A stretch of 64,000 nt of DNA from Atrina japonica (GCA_030159075.1 BROG01000074.1:62001-126000); one strand, 5' to 3'; counted from the stretch's first letter, positions 24,565 through 36,007 are shown. The notes: generated by a model not told the origin, from the sequence alone. Made by a program: numbers and translations.

Positions 24565-24570
24565 TTTATT
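24565..24570 (-). terminator. Poly(A) signal for ALKBH7
   Basis: TTTATT on the plus strand, i.e. AATAAA on the minus strand, lies about 65 nt past the ALKBH7 stop codon. A second overlapping T-rich candidate is just below it. The call rests on position only. Confidence 0.45.
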
Positions 24571-24633
24571 GGTTTTTTATTTTTTCAGAAAACAGGCTAC
24601 ACTTCTTGGACGCAAAAAATGTTTGAATGACGA

Positions 24634-27600
24634 TTATGTTCTGTCTTTAGCATCAGGCCGATTTCTCATGATAACTGAAATTCGTCTGCCTCTAGGAACT
24701 TGTTCACCTTGGAACACTGATTCATGATCCGCCAATATTTCATGTGTGTAGTCATATCGTGCACTGTCTCTGAAAAAGTAAAAGCAAATATCAAAATCAA
24801 TCTAAGACATACCCCCTGAATGGGAAGACAATTCAAGAGGCTTGACCGGTGGATAGACAGGGGGGAAAAAGTCATGCTCACTAGAATTTGACCTCAGATC
24901 AGAAATGCCCAGAGGAGTCTTTGGCTCAGACAACATATCCTTTTGGGTGGGGATGTCAATAGTTTTCAAAATATTGAAGCAATTCATGGCTCTGGTTCTT
25001 GGAATGATAATTGTTTTAAATCATACTAATGTATATCCCAATTCTCATATACCAGTATTCCTTATTATATTCCCTATGAAAGGGTCATGATCATCCTTTG
25101 AACAAACATTAATCCCCTTTGCCACCCAAGGGCCTAGGATTTTTTGTGCCAATTTTGAATGAAATTGGCCCTATGGTTCTGTGGCTCATTTTATAAAAGG
25201 TCCTAATTCCTAAATCTTAATGTTTAGTCCTTACTACCATGGCAATGCATTACTGATTGGTCAGTCACATGACAATTAAGACTAAGACTTAGGATTTAGG
25301 ACTTTTTGTAAAACGAGCCCCTTAAGAAGTTGAAATATCAAGTTTAACAACAACTTTATATCAGAAAACACAACTGAGCCTTCAGCTCTGGGAAGCAAAA
25401 ACGATGTAAGTAAAGAAAATGTTTGATTAAAGGTAAAAAATAAGATGTGCAATTACATAACAACAAAGTAAAAATGTGATTCTATGCTGTTACAAAGACT
25501 TTTAAATGGGGCTGTGATGAATTTGCAAACAATGTGTCAAGCAGATGATATTAAGGAGGTACGGAATGGGAATCTCTCGAGCATACCAGGTAAAGTGTCT
25601 ACACACCCCAATTCATTGCCCTTAAAACTATTTTGCTATTACTCAAATCTAAGGTATTTGACATATAGTCTCTTCCTATGATATCGCAGGTTCTATGATA
25701 TCGTGGTATTTCATTTCCCTCTGTTGCCTCTTAAACAACACCATCTAGCGGATGAATAAAAATAGACCATCAACACAAAGTCACGTTGTCTTGCTTTCAG
25801 AAAAAAATTCCAGAGAATGACGACTTTTGAGGTCGGCTTTTGAGGTTACTTATACAATTTCATATGCATTCCTTGCGAAATTACACTTTTCTGCAACTAT
25901 AAATATAAATTGCCATATCTCTGTAAAATGAACAAATTTTCTATTGAAACCGGCACGTCTGTGTCGTCTGATGTTTACAATCGATAAAAGATCAAAGGTA
26001 ACCTAGCCATCAATATATGGAGGAACGTTGGTCGGCAGAAAAAAGTATCAAAGCTATAAGCTGCAATAACATTTTTAACGTTATGCATTTTATTGGGCGA
26101 CGTTTTAATGAAAGCAAATTACAAAAGAAAAACAACACATTTGCAACAGTAATATACAGTACCTAGATATGAAACACGAGAAAATCAAACGCTATTGACT
26201 ACATATACCTCTGCAGTATGCCAAACCAAAGATTAAGAGATTGCAATATGCGAGAGGAAATTTACACAATGCTTATGTAGCAAGCACTAGAGATGGAATG
26301 TCTGTTTATAGAGCAGCATGCAGATATGACGTCCCAGAATCCAGTCTAAGAGACCGCACAAGGGGAAATGTTTCCATTCATGCTACTGTTGAGTTTGACA
26401 GAGTTTTCAATGTACATGAGGAGGGAATGCTACTTGATCGCATTAACTACATGCCTAGCATTGGATACGGCTATAATAAACTAGGTGTGCAATCAAAAGC
26501 AAAAGATTATGCTTCTTCTTTATGCACTCGGCTGAATCGGCATCAAAAGAAAAACTTTGTAATTATTATAAAGAACTGTCAACTATAATGACAAAAATGA
26601 CTTATCACAGCACCCTGATAGGATTTTCAACATAGATAAATGGGAATAAGTACTCAACATAATAAAAAATTGTTTGTAGTAAAAATTCTAAGGCTCAAAT
26701 AATCACATCGGAGAAGTCATCTCTCACATCACTTATTGCTGCAGGAAATGGTTCTGGTAACCATCTGCCACATTATTACGTATTTAAAGGAAAGAGATGG
26801 AGTAATGATCTTTCAAATGGAGGCCTACCTGGAGCTGAACGTGAAATGTCAGAAACTGGATGGTCAAATTCACAAGTTTTTCATAATTATTTAACTAAAT
26901 TCTAAGTAAAGCATGTCAATTTGAAAGATCACAGCAAAGTTCCACTGCTCATTTTATTTGATGGTCACAAGTTACATATCAATCTTATACAGACTGACTG
27001 GGCAAAACAACACAAGGTGTTATTGTTTGTGCTTCCACCACATACAAGTCATCTCACTTGATGTTGCCATATTTGGTCCCTTTAAATCCATGTGTTATAG
27101 AGAATGTGATGCTTACCTGAAAGAACATCCTGGAATTAATATCTCCAAACACCAGCTTGCTGAATTGGCGACCAAACCTTACCTTAGATCTATGTCTGCT
27201 GAAAATTTAGTTTCAGCCTTTCGCAAGACAGGCATCTTTCCATTTGATAAAAAAGCAATTGATGACACTGATGTTGCATCATCACTAATTTATAAGCATG
27301 TAGATCTAAATAATACAATAATACAGTTACTACTGATGTGGCTTCAAGTGGTAAAGCATTTGAGGCTAGAAATGAAATTACTCAAGGCCACATGCCAAAT
27401 GTTGAAAACCAGGAACAAACAGAGCACCAAAAGAACCAAAATTGATTTACTGGTGATGTGTTCTTCACTGACAAAACCATAACTTAATCAACAAAAAATC
27501 CCAAAAGAAAGTTTGTTCCTCCCTTTCTGTCAGGTAATTTAATGAAGAAATCAAACATTGGCAATCTCAAACCTATTTCATCTGAATGTATTTCAAAACA

Positions 27601-30600
27601 GACAATAAACAAGTCATCAAACACTGTTGCCACCTTGGGAAAACAGAAACGGCTTGATAATGTGAAAGCTAGTACAACCGGACCAAACACAAATGTTCCT
27701 CAGTTCTATAACTCATCCGAGGATGATAGCAGCATGTCTGACGATGAAGAAAATTGTTGTGCTTGTGGCAAGTTCCAGCCTGATGAGCTGCGTCTGAGTG
27801 CAAATGTTATTTTCACAAAATGGGCAAAATGTGACTTTTGTGACCACTGGACACACCTAGTGTACTGCACCAAGGTTAGAGTTATTAGGAGGGGTGATGA
27901 CTTTAGATGCCCACATTGTGCGGATTAGTAATTATCATAACACAATATTTGTAACATGTATATTATACATGTAAATAAAATTTGTTAATGTTGTCGGTGT
28001 CGATGATGTTTTTTTTGCGAATAAAGTTCCATTGTTTGTTATACATGTTGTTCATCGCCATAAGTTTATGAACAAACTGTTCCTATTAGTGGTAATTTCC
28101 TGTGTAAAAAATGAGGTTTTTAAATGGTTTTTCTGGGTTTATTTTTTGACCATTTTAAAAGTTTCACTCTCTTAGACTTTAATCCGTACATTTTCTTCTC
28201 ATAAATCACCAATTCTATAATACTGAAATACTGAGATGCAATTTATTTTCTTTACAATAAGTATTTTCTTTGCATATTTTACCAGAACAAATACTGAAAA
28301 AATGTTGCAAAATTCATCCAGCGTAATTAAAGAATATTAATTCCTAGTCAACAACCATATAAAAATGAAAATGATATGAGGTCAATCTGTATATATATTT
28401 AAATATAATTATTAGATCTAGAGAATTTCAGGAAATATACTAGAAAAAGAATTACCGGTATTTCAAAACAATTGTTGCAGGTAGAAATAATTGGAAAATG
28501 ACGTTTGTTCATAAACTTATGACGTGACGTAATTCTCATAACAACACATGATTTGAACCAACAAATCTTTTTATATTAATACTGTTATGACTCTGTTCGA
28601 GTTTTGATTATTATTAGCACTTCTGGTCCCCTGTAGAAGAAAAAATCCTGTTACCGCAATTTCATAGTAACCTCCCTTTCATGTGTGTAATGGCAGATGC
28701 TGTGACATGGGTACTTGCTGGTAACAAAAGAGTGAACGATATTTGGTGAAAATTATATGGAACAATAGTCCTTTCCTTATACTTAAATGAAACACCAGGA
28801 GACATTTCAAGTGAATTTTATTTTCTCTATAATTTAGCAAAATCTGATAAGTACCGCGATTTCACAGAACCCTATGCTAAGCATTTTTTAATTTGTGCAA
28901 AAAACCAAAGGTCCACTAAATCATGACTAAAAACACCAATACCTTTATTACTGACAGTTCTCAAGTTATAAATATTTTCATTAAGGGTTAATTGTAACGT
29001 TTCACCCTAGCGTGAGAACCTTTGATGCAGGCCCTATTCTCAATCATGTGAAACGTTTTGAACAGTAATCCCCTTTGTGCAAATATATATATTGTGATAT
29101 TTGATTGTGTGAAGTTTCATCAGTGTAGGAGGAGTTGCAATTACAATGTGTCACATACATATGAATAAAAAATCTTAAGCATTTTTGCTGTCCACCAGGT
29201 ACAAAAAACCTGATTCTGAAACGGCAGAGGGAACACTGTAAATACAGCTCCGATTGGTATTAGTTCAGTTCAATTCATGTTTAAGATTCACTGGTTGCCT
29301 GAGCTACTTGACTTGGGGATGGGGCAAGAAAATTTTGACTGTCCTTGTCTATGCAACACATGGAAACCAAAATTTTTTGCAGTCGTGGACAGCTGTTATA
29401 TTGGATAAGTGAACTGATTAAAAAACACACAAACTGCTCAGGGAATACTTTAAGAATGGTAATTGTTAGGTTGATGGGAATTTGGGTGAAGCAGTTTTTA
29501 GCAAAATTCTGTATTTTATAGTTTGAAATTAATGAAAAAACTCATTCTGGTCAACTGAAATACTGATAATAAAACACCCCTAATATACTCTTAATTGCTT
29601 ACTTCATTATATATAAAGATCTCTGTTTTAAAAGTATATTTGCCCATCTGTCTTTCTGTTTATCATGAACAAGCCGCATTACAGATGATGACAATAAACA
29701 AAGGCCTGCAATGGTATTCCCACAGAACTGAAAGAACAGATACATGTTTATTGTAAATGTAAATAAGAACAATGCTCAAGTATAATATCAATACTATAAA
29801 AAAAATATAAATTCAGAATTAGTTCAACACAATGATTATGGCTGCAATACATTGTACATTTATCTATTTTTGGAAATGATGTCACATGATAGATCCTTTC
29901 ATGATAACTGAGTTCCTACTAATTTCACCTGCGAACAAACACTTCTGAGTGGTATCAAGAAGTTTCGTGCTCAAACCATTTTATACCCATGACAATCCTG
30001 GGTACGATTTTAATTTTGTTGGGTATGATTTGTGTTGATAAGAAACTTCTTGTTACCACTCAGAAGTGTTAAGAGTTAGTAGGAATGCAGTTATCATGAC
30101 AGGGTCAATTGACTTTCAACATTTAAATTAAGTCTTTTATACAGTGATATAAGCAATATAATATAAATCAGAAAGAGAACTATTGGAGGTATCAACTACA
30201 GTAAAACCTGTGTTTAGCAGACAGTTGTTGGACTTAGCAAATTGTCTGTCATCAGGAGGATCACTGAATGATAGATGACCATTTACTGCTAAAATACAAA
30301 TCCTTCTTGTAATCAACTGTTATGATGCAATGCAAGTAAATAAATATCAATCAAAAACATAAAATAAAAGATTGTAAGAGTGTTTCTCAAAATAGAAGTT
30401 GGGACATACAGCTTAGTGAGAAATTACCTGTGACAATGGGAATCAATCATAGGAAGATTGTCTTCTGATTTAAGGTTAAAATGCAGAAATTATGCATATT
30501 GGGATTAACAAGTTTGTCTGTTGTCCAGGTAAGGGAGATATCCATTTATCTAAATTTATCTAAAACAGATGCTTGTGCAACAATGTAAATCAGGACCTAG

Positions 30601-30664
30601 ACAAACTGTCTGTTATTGGAATTAAGGTGTCTCTTATGACAGGTTTTACTGTATACACACACAA

Positions 30665-30757
<93 letters not shown>

Positions 30758-33700
30758 CATACACACACACATATATATACATGTAATTGTGTATGTATAT
30801 TATTTGACTAAACTTGCCAAATGTAGCGGTAATCTGTTGTAGCATCATTTTGCTGACCTCAACCAGATATAACTTCTAATGTGACAAAATATCAGCAACC
30901 AAAACTTAATGTTTTTTAAATTTCTTGTGGGTATTGAAGTTCTTCCCAAGATTTTTAAGCACAGATCATGACAGATATATATATAGTAAGTTAAAATACC
31001 CAGTGCATTTTGAAAGTGGTGGGTACTGTACATATACCCAGGTGGTTGGAAAGCACAGGTACTTGTGGACAGGAATGAATATTTTAGACTTTTGTTAATT
31101 TGCTATTTGCAATATTGCTCAATGCTGTTGTTGTGTTGATGTACTTTTACCTAATTTTGTTTTTATTTTTCTCGTTAAGGTTATTCCCATTTCAGATGGC
31201 ATATATATAAGAGTATAAAAATACACATTCCTGTCCTCAAGTAACTGTGATATGGAGCACTGATGTGTTACAATATACATGTATAAAAACAGGGCTTTCT
31301 CTGGGACACGTCAAAGTTGTTAAACCTGAGATCCCAGGAACCACCCGAAATTCCTGATAATGATTTAATCAAATGTCTTACTCTGACGGCATCTATGTGT
31401 GGTTTAATATATCCATCCTCTTTTAAATCTAAAATGTGAACATGAGCCAGTTGTGGAATTTCTGGTGGAAAAGCAAGATTTTGTACTCGGCTGAATATTT
31501 CTTTATTTTTCTGAGACCAATGTCTTCTTTCTGTTTCTCTGTATCCATGAATTGCCTGAATTAGAATACAAAATGTACAAAACATAAATACTTGTATATA
31601 AGATCTTTGTTGCTGAAACACTTTTAATGTTCAAAAGGTATAGTAAAGTTTATTAGCCTTTGACCCTCAGGTCAATCAGCATACACCATTGTACAGATAG
31701 GGGAGGTCAACTATCCCCAGTCTCCCCTACATGTGTATATGTAATGGATGAAGCATATTAATTTGACATTTGTATAACTTAACTATGTTTAAGAAAATAT
31801 GGTATGTAAAATATTTGGATCATTAAAACTTCCATCTGTTTGATGTATTCCAACCAGTAGTCTTAAAAGTGGGTAGCGGTAGGTCATTTTTTAAAATTTT
31901 CATTTAAAAATTAATATTTTTGATAAGAAGGGAAGAATATAGGTGAACAAAACTGCCTTTAAAATGGCATTATTCCCTCAACCCCTGCCCCTTTTATTAA
32001 GACTGATATATAACAACAAAAAAGAGACATGCATATGCCTAAAACATCTTACAATGTATGTATTTTGTGAAAAATTACTTCAGAAACCCATGGGGTTTGG
32101 CACTTTTTCACTTGCAATTGATTAACTCAACCTTACAATTTGTATATGAATACTTAACTAAAATAATTGTAGTGCCCTCTATCCAATATCGTTTCTTGAG
32201 GGCTTGAAGGCAACATGTTCACTGGACTTGTCGGTTCTGTACATATTGTACAGACCAATCAGAGATGATTAACAAGTTGAGGATGCACACTCAATACTTT
32301 AGGGAAAGAACCCATATTTTGAAAAGAACATTTCTCAATGAATTAGGATTTTAGAAGATAAACATGACTTTAAAATTCAAACAGAAACGTGATATTTGTT
32401 CCACTGCATATGTTTACAAACAATTTATAACTACTCCTACTTTTCTTGCCACATGTTAAGATAAACAAATCCCATGATTCTCTAGTATCAGTAATTTCCA
32501 GATGACACAGTTTTACAGTAAATGCATTCAGGCAATAATGGAGCAATCAGAAATTGGCGGAATATAACGACTGGCATTATTCGGGTTAAAGAATACCACA
32601 CTGGACCTGACCTTATTTTCACAAAATATATAGGAATATAAGATTTTCATGCTTGTGTACAGCTCTTATTTTTATTGTTCATCGAGTAGAAGTAGTCAAA
32701 GTAGAAAAAAAAAATTAATTTGGGGGTGGGGATGTAAACACAGCTAATTACACCCCTTAAAACAATTGGGTAGGGGTTAAGATGGGTTGCTTAAGTCATA
32801 TCAAACAAATCTTTTTAAAATACTTTTGGTAATTAATAAATGATTGAAATTAGTAATACATGACTGTAATACTGGTATTCAAATGAGGTTGAAATGATGC
32901 TTTTGCACTCTCCCAAATCTCCATAGGTAGTACCTATGTTTTTTATTGTTATTTTTCTTTACAAATTGACATTTTAAATATTATCTACCTTTGGTGAAAA
33001 TCTTAGCTACTATCCATCCAATGACTAGGCCAGGGCAATGTTAAATATGTAGCAGGTGAAGAAAAATGTGCAACCAGACCAGGAATCAAACCTAAGATCT
33101 TTTGAACATAAGCTAAATACTCATACCAACTGAGCTTGCAGGACAGACACCCTTTGCAACAATACACTCTTCCCCTTGATGACCCCAGAAATCCACAAGA
33201 CTCATTATGCAGTGAGCATATCAAGTTATTTAGTTTGGGTCAAATGTAACAGGTGGGGAAAATATGCAGCTAGAATGGGAATCAAACCCAGGACCTTCTG
33301 AACACTAGCTAGATGATTTTACCAACTGAGCTATCTGGGTCATTGTAACAGTCACAAAGAAGATACTTTACTATTTTTATTTTGCTATCAAAGAAGAAGA
33401 AAGAAAAATCAAAAAAGTAAAATATTGCTGTAACTATCTGGGTCAGACTGTAGATTTATCTATCTGTATCTAATTAATTGCTAAATTATGTTCTTTATTG
33501 AATATAATTTGTGTAAAATGACATATTCAATAGTAGCATTTGGTATTATGGGCTAGTAAACTAGCATATGTTAATAGAGGGCGAAGCCCTCATATATGTA
33601 GAGAAGCTCACATTTTTTTTATTCCTACTACATCCGGTGACCCGTACTACTAATGGTAAAATTTTTGCTCACATCGGGAATTTGTGCGTGACATAATCAA

Positions 33701-34774
33701 AATGTCGGAAATGCAAAATCATTACTTAAAAAGGAATTGCAAACGAAGTAATATACTACCACACTAAGAAACGTTTTGTAGACCGAGACTAGCAATAACG
33801 TAGGGTTGTACATCGATCCCGATCACGAAGCACCTCCATTATTCTGGTAATGTGAACTGCAATAAATGATGGATACGCTGGGATAGAGAAAAATATATGG
33901 CATAAAAACATGTTTGTGCATTTAATTCATGACTACTAAATGCCACATAGATTCTATTTAAGTTTTAGCACCAAGGAAACAGTCAGCCACTCAATATTTT
34001 ATTCAAAACCATGAGTTAATGACTGGGACATTTACGTGATAAAAGCACTGAATATTAATCCCGTTGGTGATTCTGTCGTGTTGCCCCCAGTAGGGGGCAA
34101 CACGACGGATTCTCCAAAGATATAAACTGAACATGTAAAACTGTTGATGAATGCTTTTGCCCTCTCCATAGGTTTACCTATGTATTATTTATATTAGGTA
34201 GAATGTGGTAGTAAGGGGTAAATCGACACACCCCTGCACAACTCTACATATATAGCACAAAACTTACATCATCCCAATGATCAAACTCATAACGCAACTT
34301 TCTCATGTAAGGCTCAATTTCCTCTAATAAGGAATTTTCTTCCTCTTCTGATATGAAATCTTCATACACTAACATATTTGTAATCAAGTCTGCTTTAACA
34401 TCAATAAAATTTGTTTCAATATAAGTCGGCGCGACTACTTCGCTTGATGAATTTGTATCCAATTTCTTATCAGTGTGTGTATTTGAGCTGTTGCACCGTA
34501 TCTGAAATGGACAAATGTTGTATGCATGATTCCTAAAGTTTTCGCGTTTTGTATTCATTGGGCGACAATTGAAATTTTGATTGTCTTTGCCAGTCTGGTT
34601 TGACGACGTGACAATCCTCGCGTTTAAATGACCATTTACTTTAGGCGTATTCGAAAAATTCTTTCGATGACAGTTAGAATAAACTAACACAAATGACTGT
34701 CTTGACATTTTGGGATATGACTGAGTAAATAGATGTTGACACAATCGCTTTGTATAAAAAAGTCTTTGATGCAT
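24634..34774 (-). CDS. ALKBH7: ALKBH7, mitochondrial AlkB-like dioxygenase (4 coding exons)
   Basis: Fe(II)/2-oxoglutarate-dependent dioxygenase of the AlkB family; human ALKBH7 acts in the mitochondrial matrix. Coding exons in transcript order: 34774-34268, 31555-31382, 29727-29603, 24769-24634. Borders are GT-AG, phases join without a break, and the product is 313 residues. The iron ligands are visible: His222 and Asp224 in KPHIDAVR, and His278 in DYTHEIL. The 2-oxoglutarate-binding arginine motif is PRGRRISVI (294 onward). [17 protein letters not shown] and [20 protein letters not shown] align with the human protein by eye. The N-terminus is basic, with no acidic residue in the first ~40 positions, which fits a mitochondrial presequence. 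The protein is about 90 residues longer than human ALKBH7 (221), all of it N-terminal. Intron 3 (24770-29602) contains a pogo-like transposon. The gene diverges from CFAP57. Confidence 0.93.
25689..28871 (+). mobile_element. Pogo-like (Tc1/mariner) DNA transposon, decayed, in ALKBH7 intron 3
   Basis: Terminal 23-bp inverted repeats at 25689-25711 and 28849-28871 agree at about 19 of 23 positions (core GGTTCTRTGA...GGTA). A related internal copy lies at 28650-28672. The remains of a transposase lie inside on the plus strand, opposite to the host gene. A possible smaller insertion is bounded by an 18-bp inverted repeat at 28056-28075 and 28503-28521. A target duplication was not established. 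Confidence 0.6.
26217..27928 (+). pseudogene. Pogo-type transposase remnant with C-terminal PHD-like zinc finger
   Basis: 26241-26586 encodes a psq/CENP-B-type helix-turn-helix ([21 protein letters not shown], then SSLRDRTRG). 26745-26905 and 26940-27300 retain DDE-domain stretches in shifting frames: [39 protein letters not shown]. 27542-27928 is one open frame ending in an acidic [13 protein letters not shown] then [23 protein letters not shown] and FRCPHC, a C4HC3-like PHD pattern. Several frameshifts and stops show it is not functional as a whole. The zinc-finger part is the best preserved. Confidence 0.7.
28872..29602. other. ALKBH7 intron 3, proximal part, nothing recognised
   Basis: 730 nt between the transposon and ALKBH7 exon 3. 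No coding sequence, RNA gene or clear repeat was noticed. Confidence 0.5.
29888..30110. mobile_element. Long palindrome (fold-back element) in ALKBH7 intron 2
   Basis: The left arm 'catgataactgagttcctact ... cacttctgagtggtatcaagaagtttc' pairs with a right arm of about 95 nt carrying the complement, with roughly 80-85% identity by eye. The centre is about 25-30 nt. It lacks the 15-nt loop of the 46-49 kb palindromes. Confidence 0.7.
30197..30653. mobile_element. MITE with 15-bp inverted termini
   Basis: TACAGTAAAACCTGT at 30197-30211 is the exact reverse complement of 30639-30653. The interior mentions 'gtctgt' blocks on both arms. The ends resemble those at 24009-24180. It lies in ALKBH7 intron 2 and abuts the CA/TA microsatellite. 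Confidence 0.65.
30654..30779. repeat. Compound (CA)n(TA)n microsatellite
   Basis: A CA run (30655-30680) is followed by about 45 TA units with one CA interruption, then another short CA tract. It starts immediately at the right end of the MITE. ORFs across it are artefacts. Confidence 0.95.
31990..32770 (+). repeat. Dispersed repeat, copy interrupted by a 437-bp insert
   Basis: 31990-32153 and 32591-32770 together match 4365-4700 in order. The interruption is 32154-32590. This copy is in ALKBH7 intron 1. Confidence 0.7.
32154..32590. mobile_element. Short insertion element with 6-bp target duplication (gaatac)
   Basis: It is flanked by gaatac at 32148-32153 and 32591-32596. The ends are TTAAC and GTTAA(A), with further loose inverted similarity (AATAAT, GCC). 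It has no coding capacity. The uninterrupted copy at 4365-4700 supports it being a discrete insertion. Confidence 0.65.
33040..33125 (-). mobile_element. tRNA-derived SINE head
   Basis: On the minus strand it has an A-box-like 'agctcagttggtatgag' and a B-box-like 'aggtttgattcctgg' at tRNA spacing. The predicted stems are too imperfect for a working tRNA. A second SINE in the same orientation follows at 33262-33345. Confidence 0.6.
33262..33345 (-). mobile_element. tRNA-derived SINE head (second copy)
   Basis: The minus strand reads 'gatagctcagttggtaaaat' (A box) and 'ctgggtttgattcccat' (B box). It is the most tRNA-like sequence in the window but lacks matching acceptor stems. It is adjacent to the degraded hairpin MITE. 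Confidence 0.65.
33345..33432. mobile_element. Degraded hairpin MITE (relative of 10106-10209)
   Basis: It shares 'caaagaagatactttactatttttatttt' and a partly complementary right side with the hairpin at 10106-10209. It is shorter and more diverged. Confidence 0.5.
33577..33591. repeat. Short perfect hairpin GAGGGCGAAGCCCTC
   Basis: Six-base arms surround GAA. The core GGCGAAGCC resembles the GGTGAAGCC/GGCAAAGCT loops of the 46-49 kb palindromes, but the flanking arms are not convincingly complementary. Confidence 0.4.
34075..34106. promoter_or_regulatory. Perfect 14-bp hairpin containing a CTCF-like motif
   Basis: Two perfectly complementary 14-nt arms (GTCGTGTTGCCCCC and its complement) flank the 4-nt loop AGTA. 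The centre, CCAGTAGGGGGCA at 34087-34099, matches the bilaterian CTCF core CCASYAGRKGGCR at every position. It sits in ALKBH7 intron 1, about 160 nt after exon 1 and under 1 kb from the divergent promoter. Confidence 0.45.
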
Positions 34775-35988
34775 CGTGTCGTCTTCTCAGCACCACTGTC
34801 AAACAAAATTAGGTAAATCCTATGTTGTTAACATGTTTGAAAAGCTCATTTATTACCTGTTTCTGTAAAACGTTTGAAAGACTTTAAAAAATCATCGTCT
34901 GACGGAAACGGATGTAGAAATCGCGCAAGATCACACTGCGCAGCGTTTCCAACAGCAACCACCATTACAACAACTTCAGAGTGCTGGTTCACTACGAGAA
35001 TACTTTGTGTTTTTTCGATTCATATGTAAAGGCAGGTGGGTACATTTGATTCAATTTCACAAACACATATGTACGATATGTACCATACTTAATGCATGTT
35101 GAACGATTGACGCTTTGTTAGAATATATTTTATTTTTTAAGCATCTGAATGTTGACAACTTATGACAATCTTTTCAGTTGTTTTAGTTGGGAGTAGGTAT
35201 GCCGACATGTCAACAATACGATCTTACGTACATTTCTAGAAACATTGTTGATCACCACTTGCGTCTTATGCTAATTCAAGAGTAAACAATTCATATAACA
35301 TACATTTTTTCAGTAATAAATAAATTATTCAATGAATCAATGTCGGTACTCTGTATCAAAATCTATCAGTATGATGTGACATAGGGTACAGTGTCAGTAC
35401 TGCAGTAGGTACATATATCTGATGCTAGTGTTGGTCTGTTGCTGTTGTGGGACCCTTGTGCAGTCTTGACAGTATATTGCCATGCATTTTATTGTCCTTT
35501 TTATTCTGAACATTTATTTTGTTGTCTGAAAGATGCAAATGAAAATTGAGTACTAGCGATGGTGGTGTCAGGTAATGGGATTAATTCATGTACCACCAGA
35601 TACCAACCAGATAATGTTTGTGTGGGACTTTTGTTTCTATTAGTAATGGAATGACGCTACATTGTAGATAAGAAGACAATATCCCGCCCTAACGTCATTT
35701 CAGCGAGAAGATTACGTAGATTGAGTTACGTTACTTCACCATTACTAGTATCTCTGCACAAAAGTTAATGGTTATCACGTGGTACATGAATCAATCCCAT
35801 TTGGCACAGTTAATCAAGTATTTTTGGTACTTTCAAAAACATGCATTAAAACTAAATTTCTAGAAATATATTCATCATGAGATATTAATTGATTTATCTG
35901 AATCAGTATTAGCTGTTGATATTATCTGTGCATGTATTTATGTTAAGATTTAACAGGTTTAATTATTTTACCTTTTTTTTATTTGCAG
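34775..35988. promoter_or_regulatory. Divergent promoter of ALKBH7 and CFAP57, with CFAP57 5' non-coding exon and intron
   Basis: The ALKBH7 start codon (34774, minus) and the CFAP57 coding start (36008, plus) face away from each other. The acceptor at 35987-35988 shows that CFAP57 has an upstream leader exon. A good donor (CAG|GTGGGT) ends at 35035, so the leader exon probably ends there and its start lies in the roughly 34.9-35.0 kb region. The first intron, 35036-35988, holds no coding sequence that I can see. The interval 34900-34980 is the least AT-rich part and carries an X-box. Confidence 0.55.
34945..34959 (+). promoter_or_regulatory. X-box (RFX-type) motif in the CFAP57/ALKBH7 promoter
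   Basis: GTTTCCAACAGCAAC fits the X-box consensus RYYNYY-N(1-3)-RRNRAC at every fixed position, with a 3-nt spacer. RFX factors bind X-boxes in promoters of ciliary genes. This one lies about 75 nt before the inferred end of the CFAP57 leader exon and about 170 nt from the ALKBH7 ATG. Binding is inferred from motif and context. Confidence 0.55.
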
Positions 35989-36007
35989 GCACACAAAACC
36001 AGTCAAC

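Noticed and set aside
30573..30848. ORFs rich in IYIYIY or VCVCV
   Set aside because: They are translation of the CA/TA microsatellite.
31268..31381. Extension of the ALKBH7 exon 2 frame past 31382 to a stop at 31268
   Set aside because: A good donor (AGA|GTAAGA) lies at 31382, and the next exon at 29727 restores the family sequence (FCGNTIAG). The extension is intron read-through.
33262..33345. Possible functional tRNA gene
   Set aside because: The A and B boxes are good, but acceptor and anticodon stems do not pair properly, and a sister copy nearby supports a SINE origin.
33577..33591. Fifth member of the palindrome group, based on GGCGAAGCC
   Set aside because: The 15-nt hairpin is perfect, but the flanks do not form convincing long arms, so it was not grouped with the 46-49 kb palindromes.
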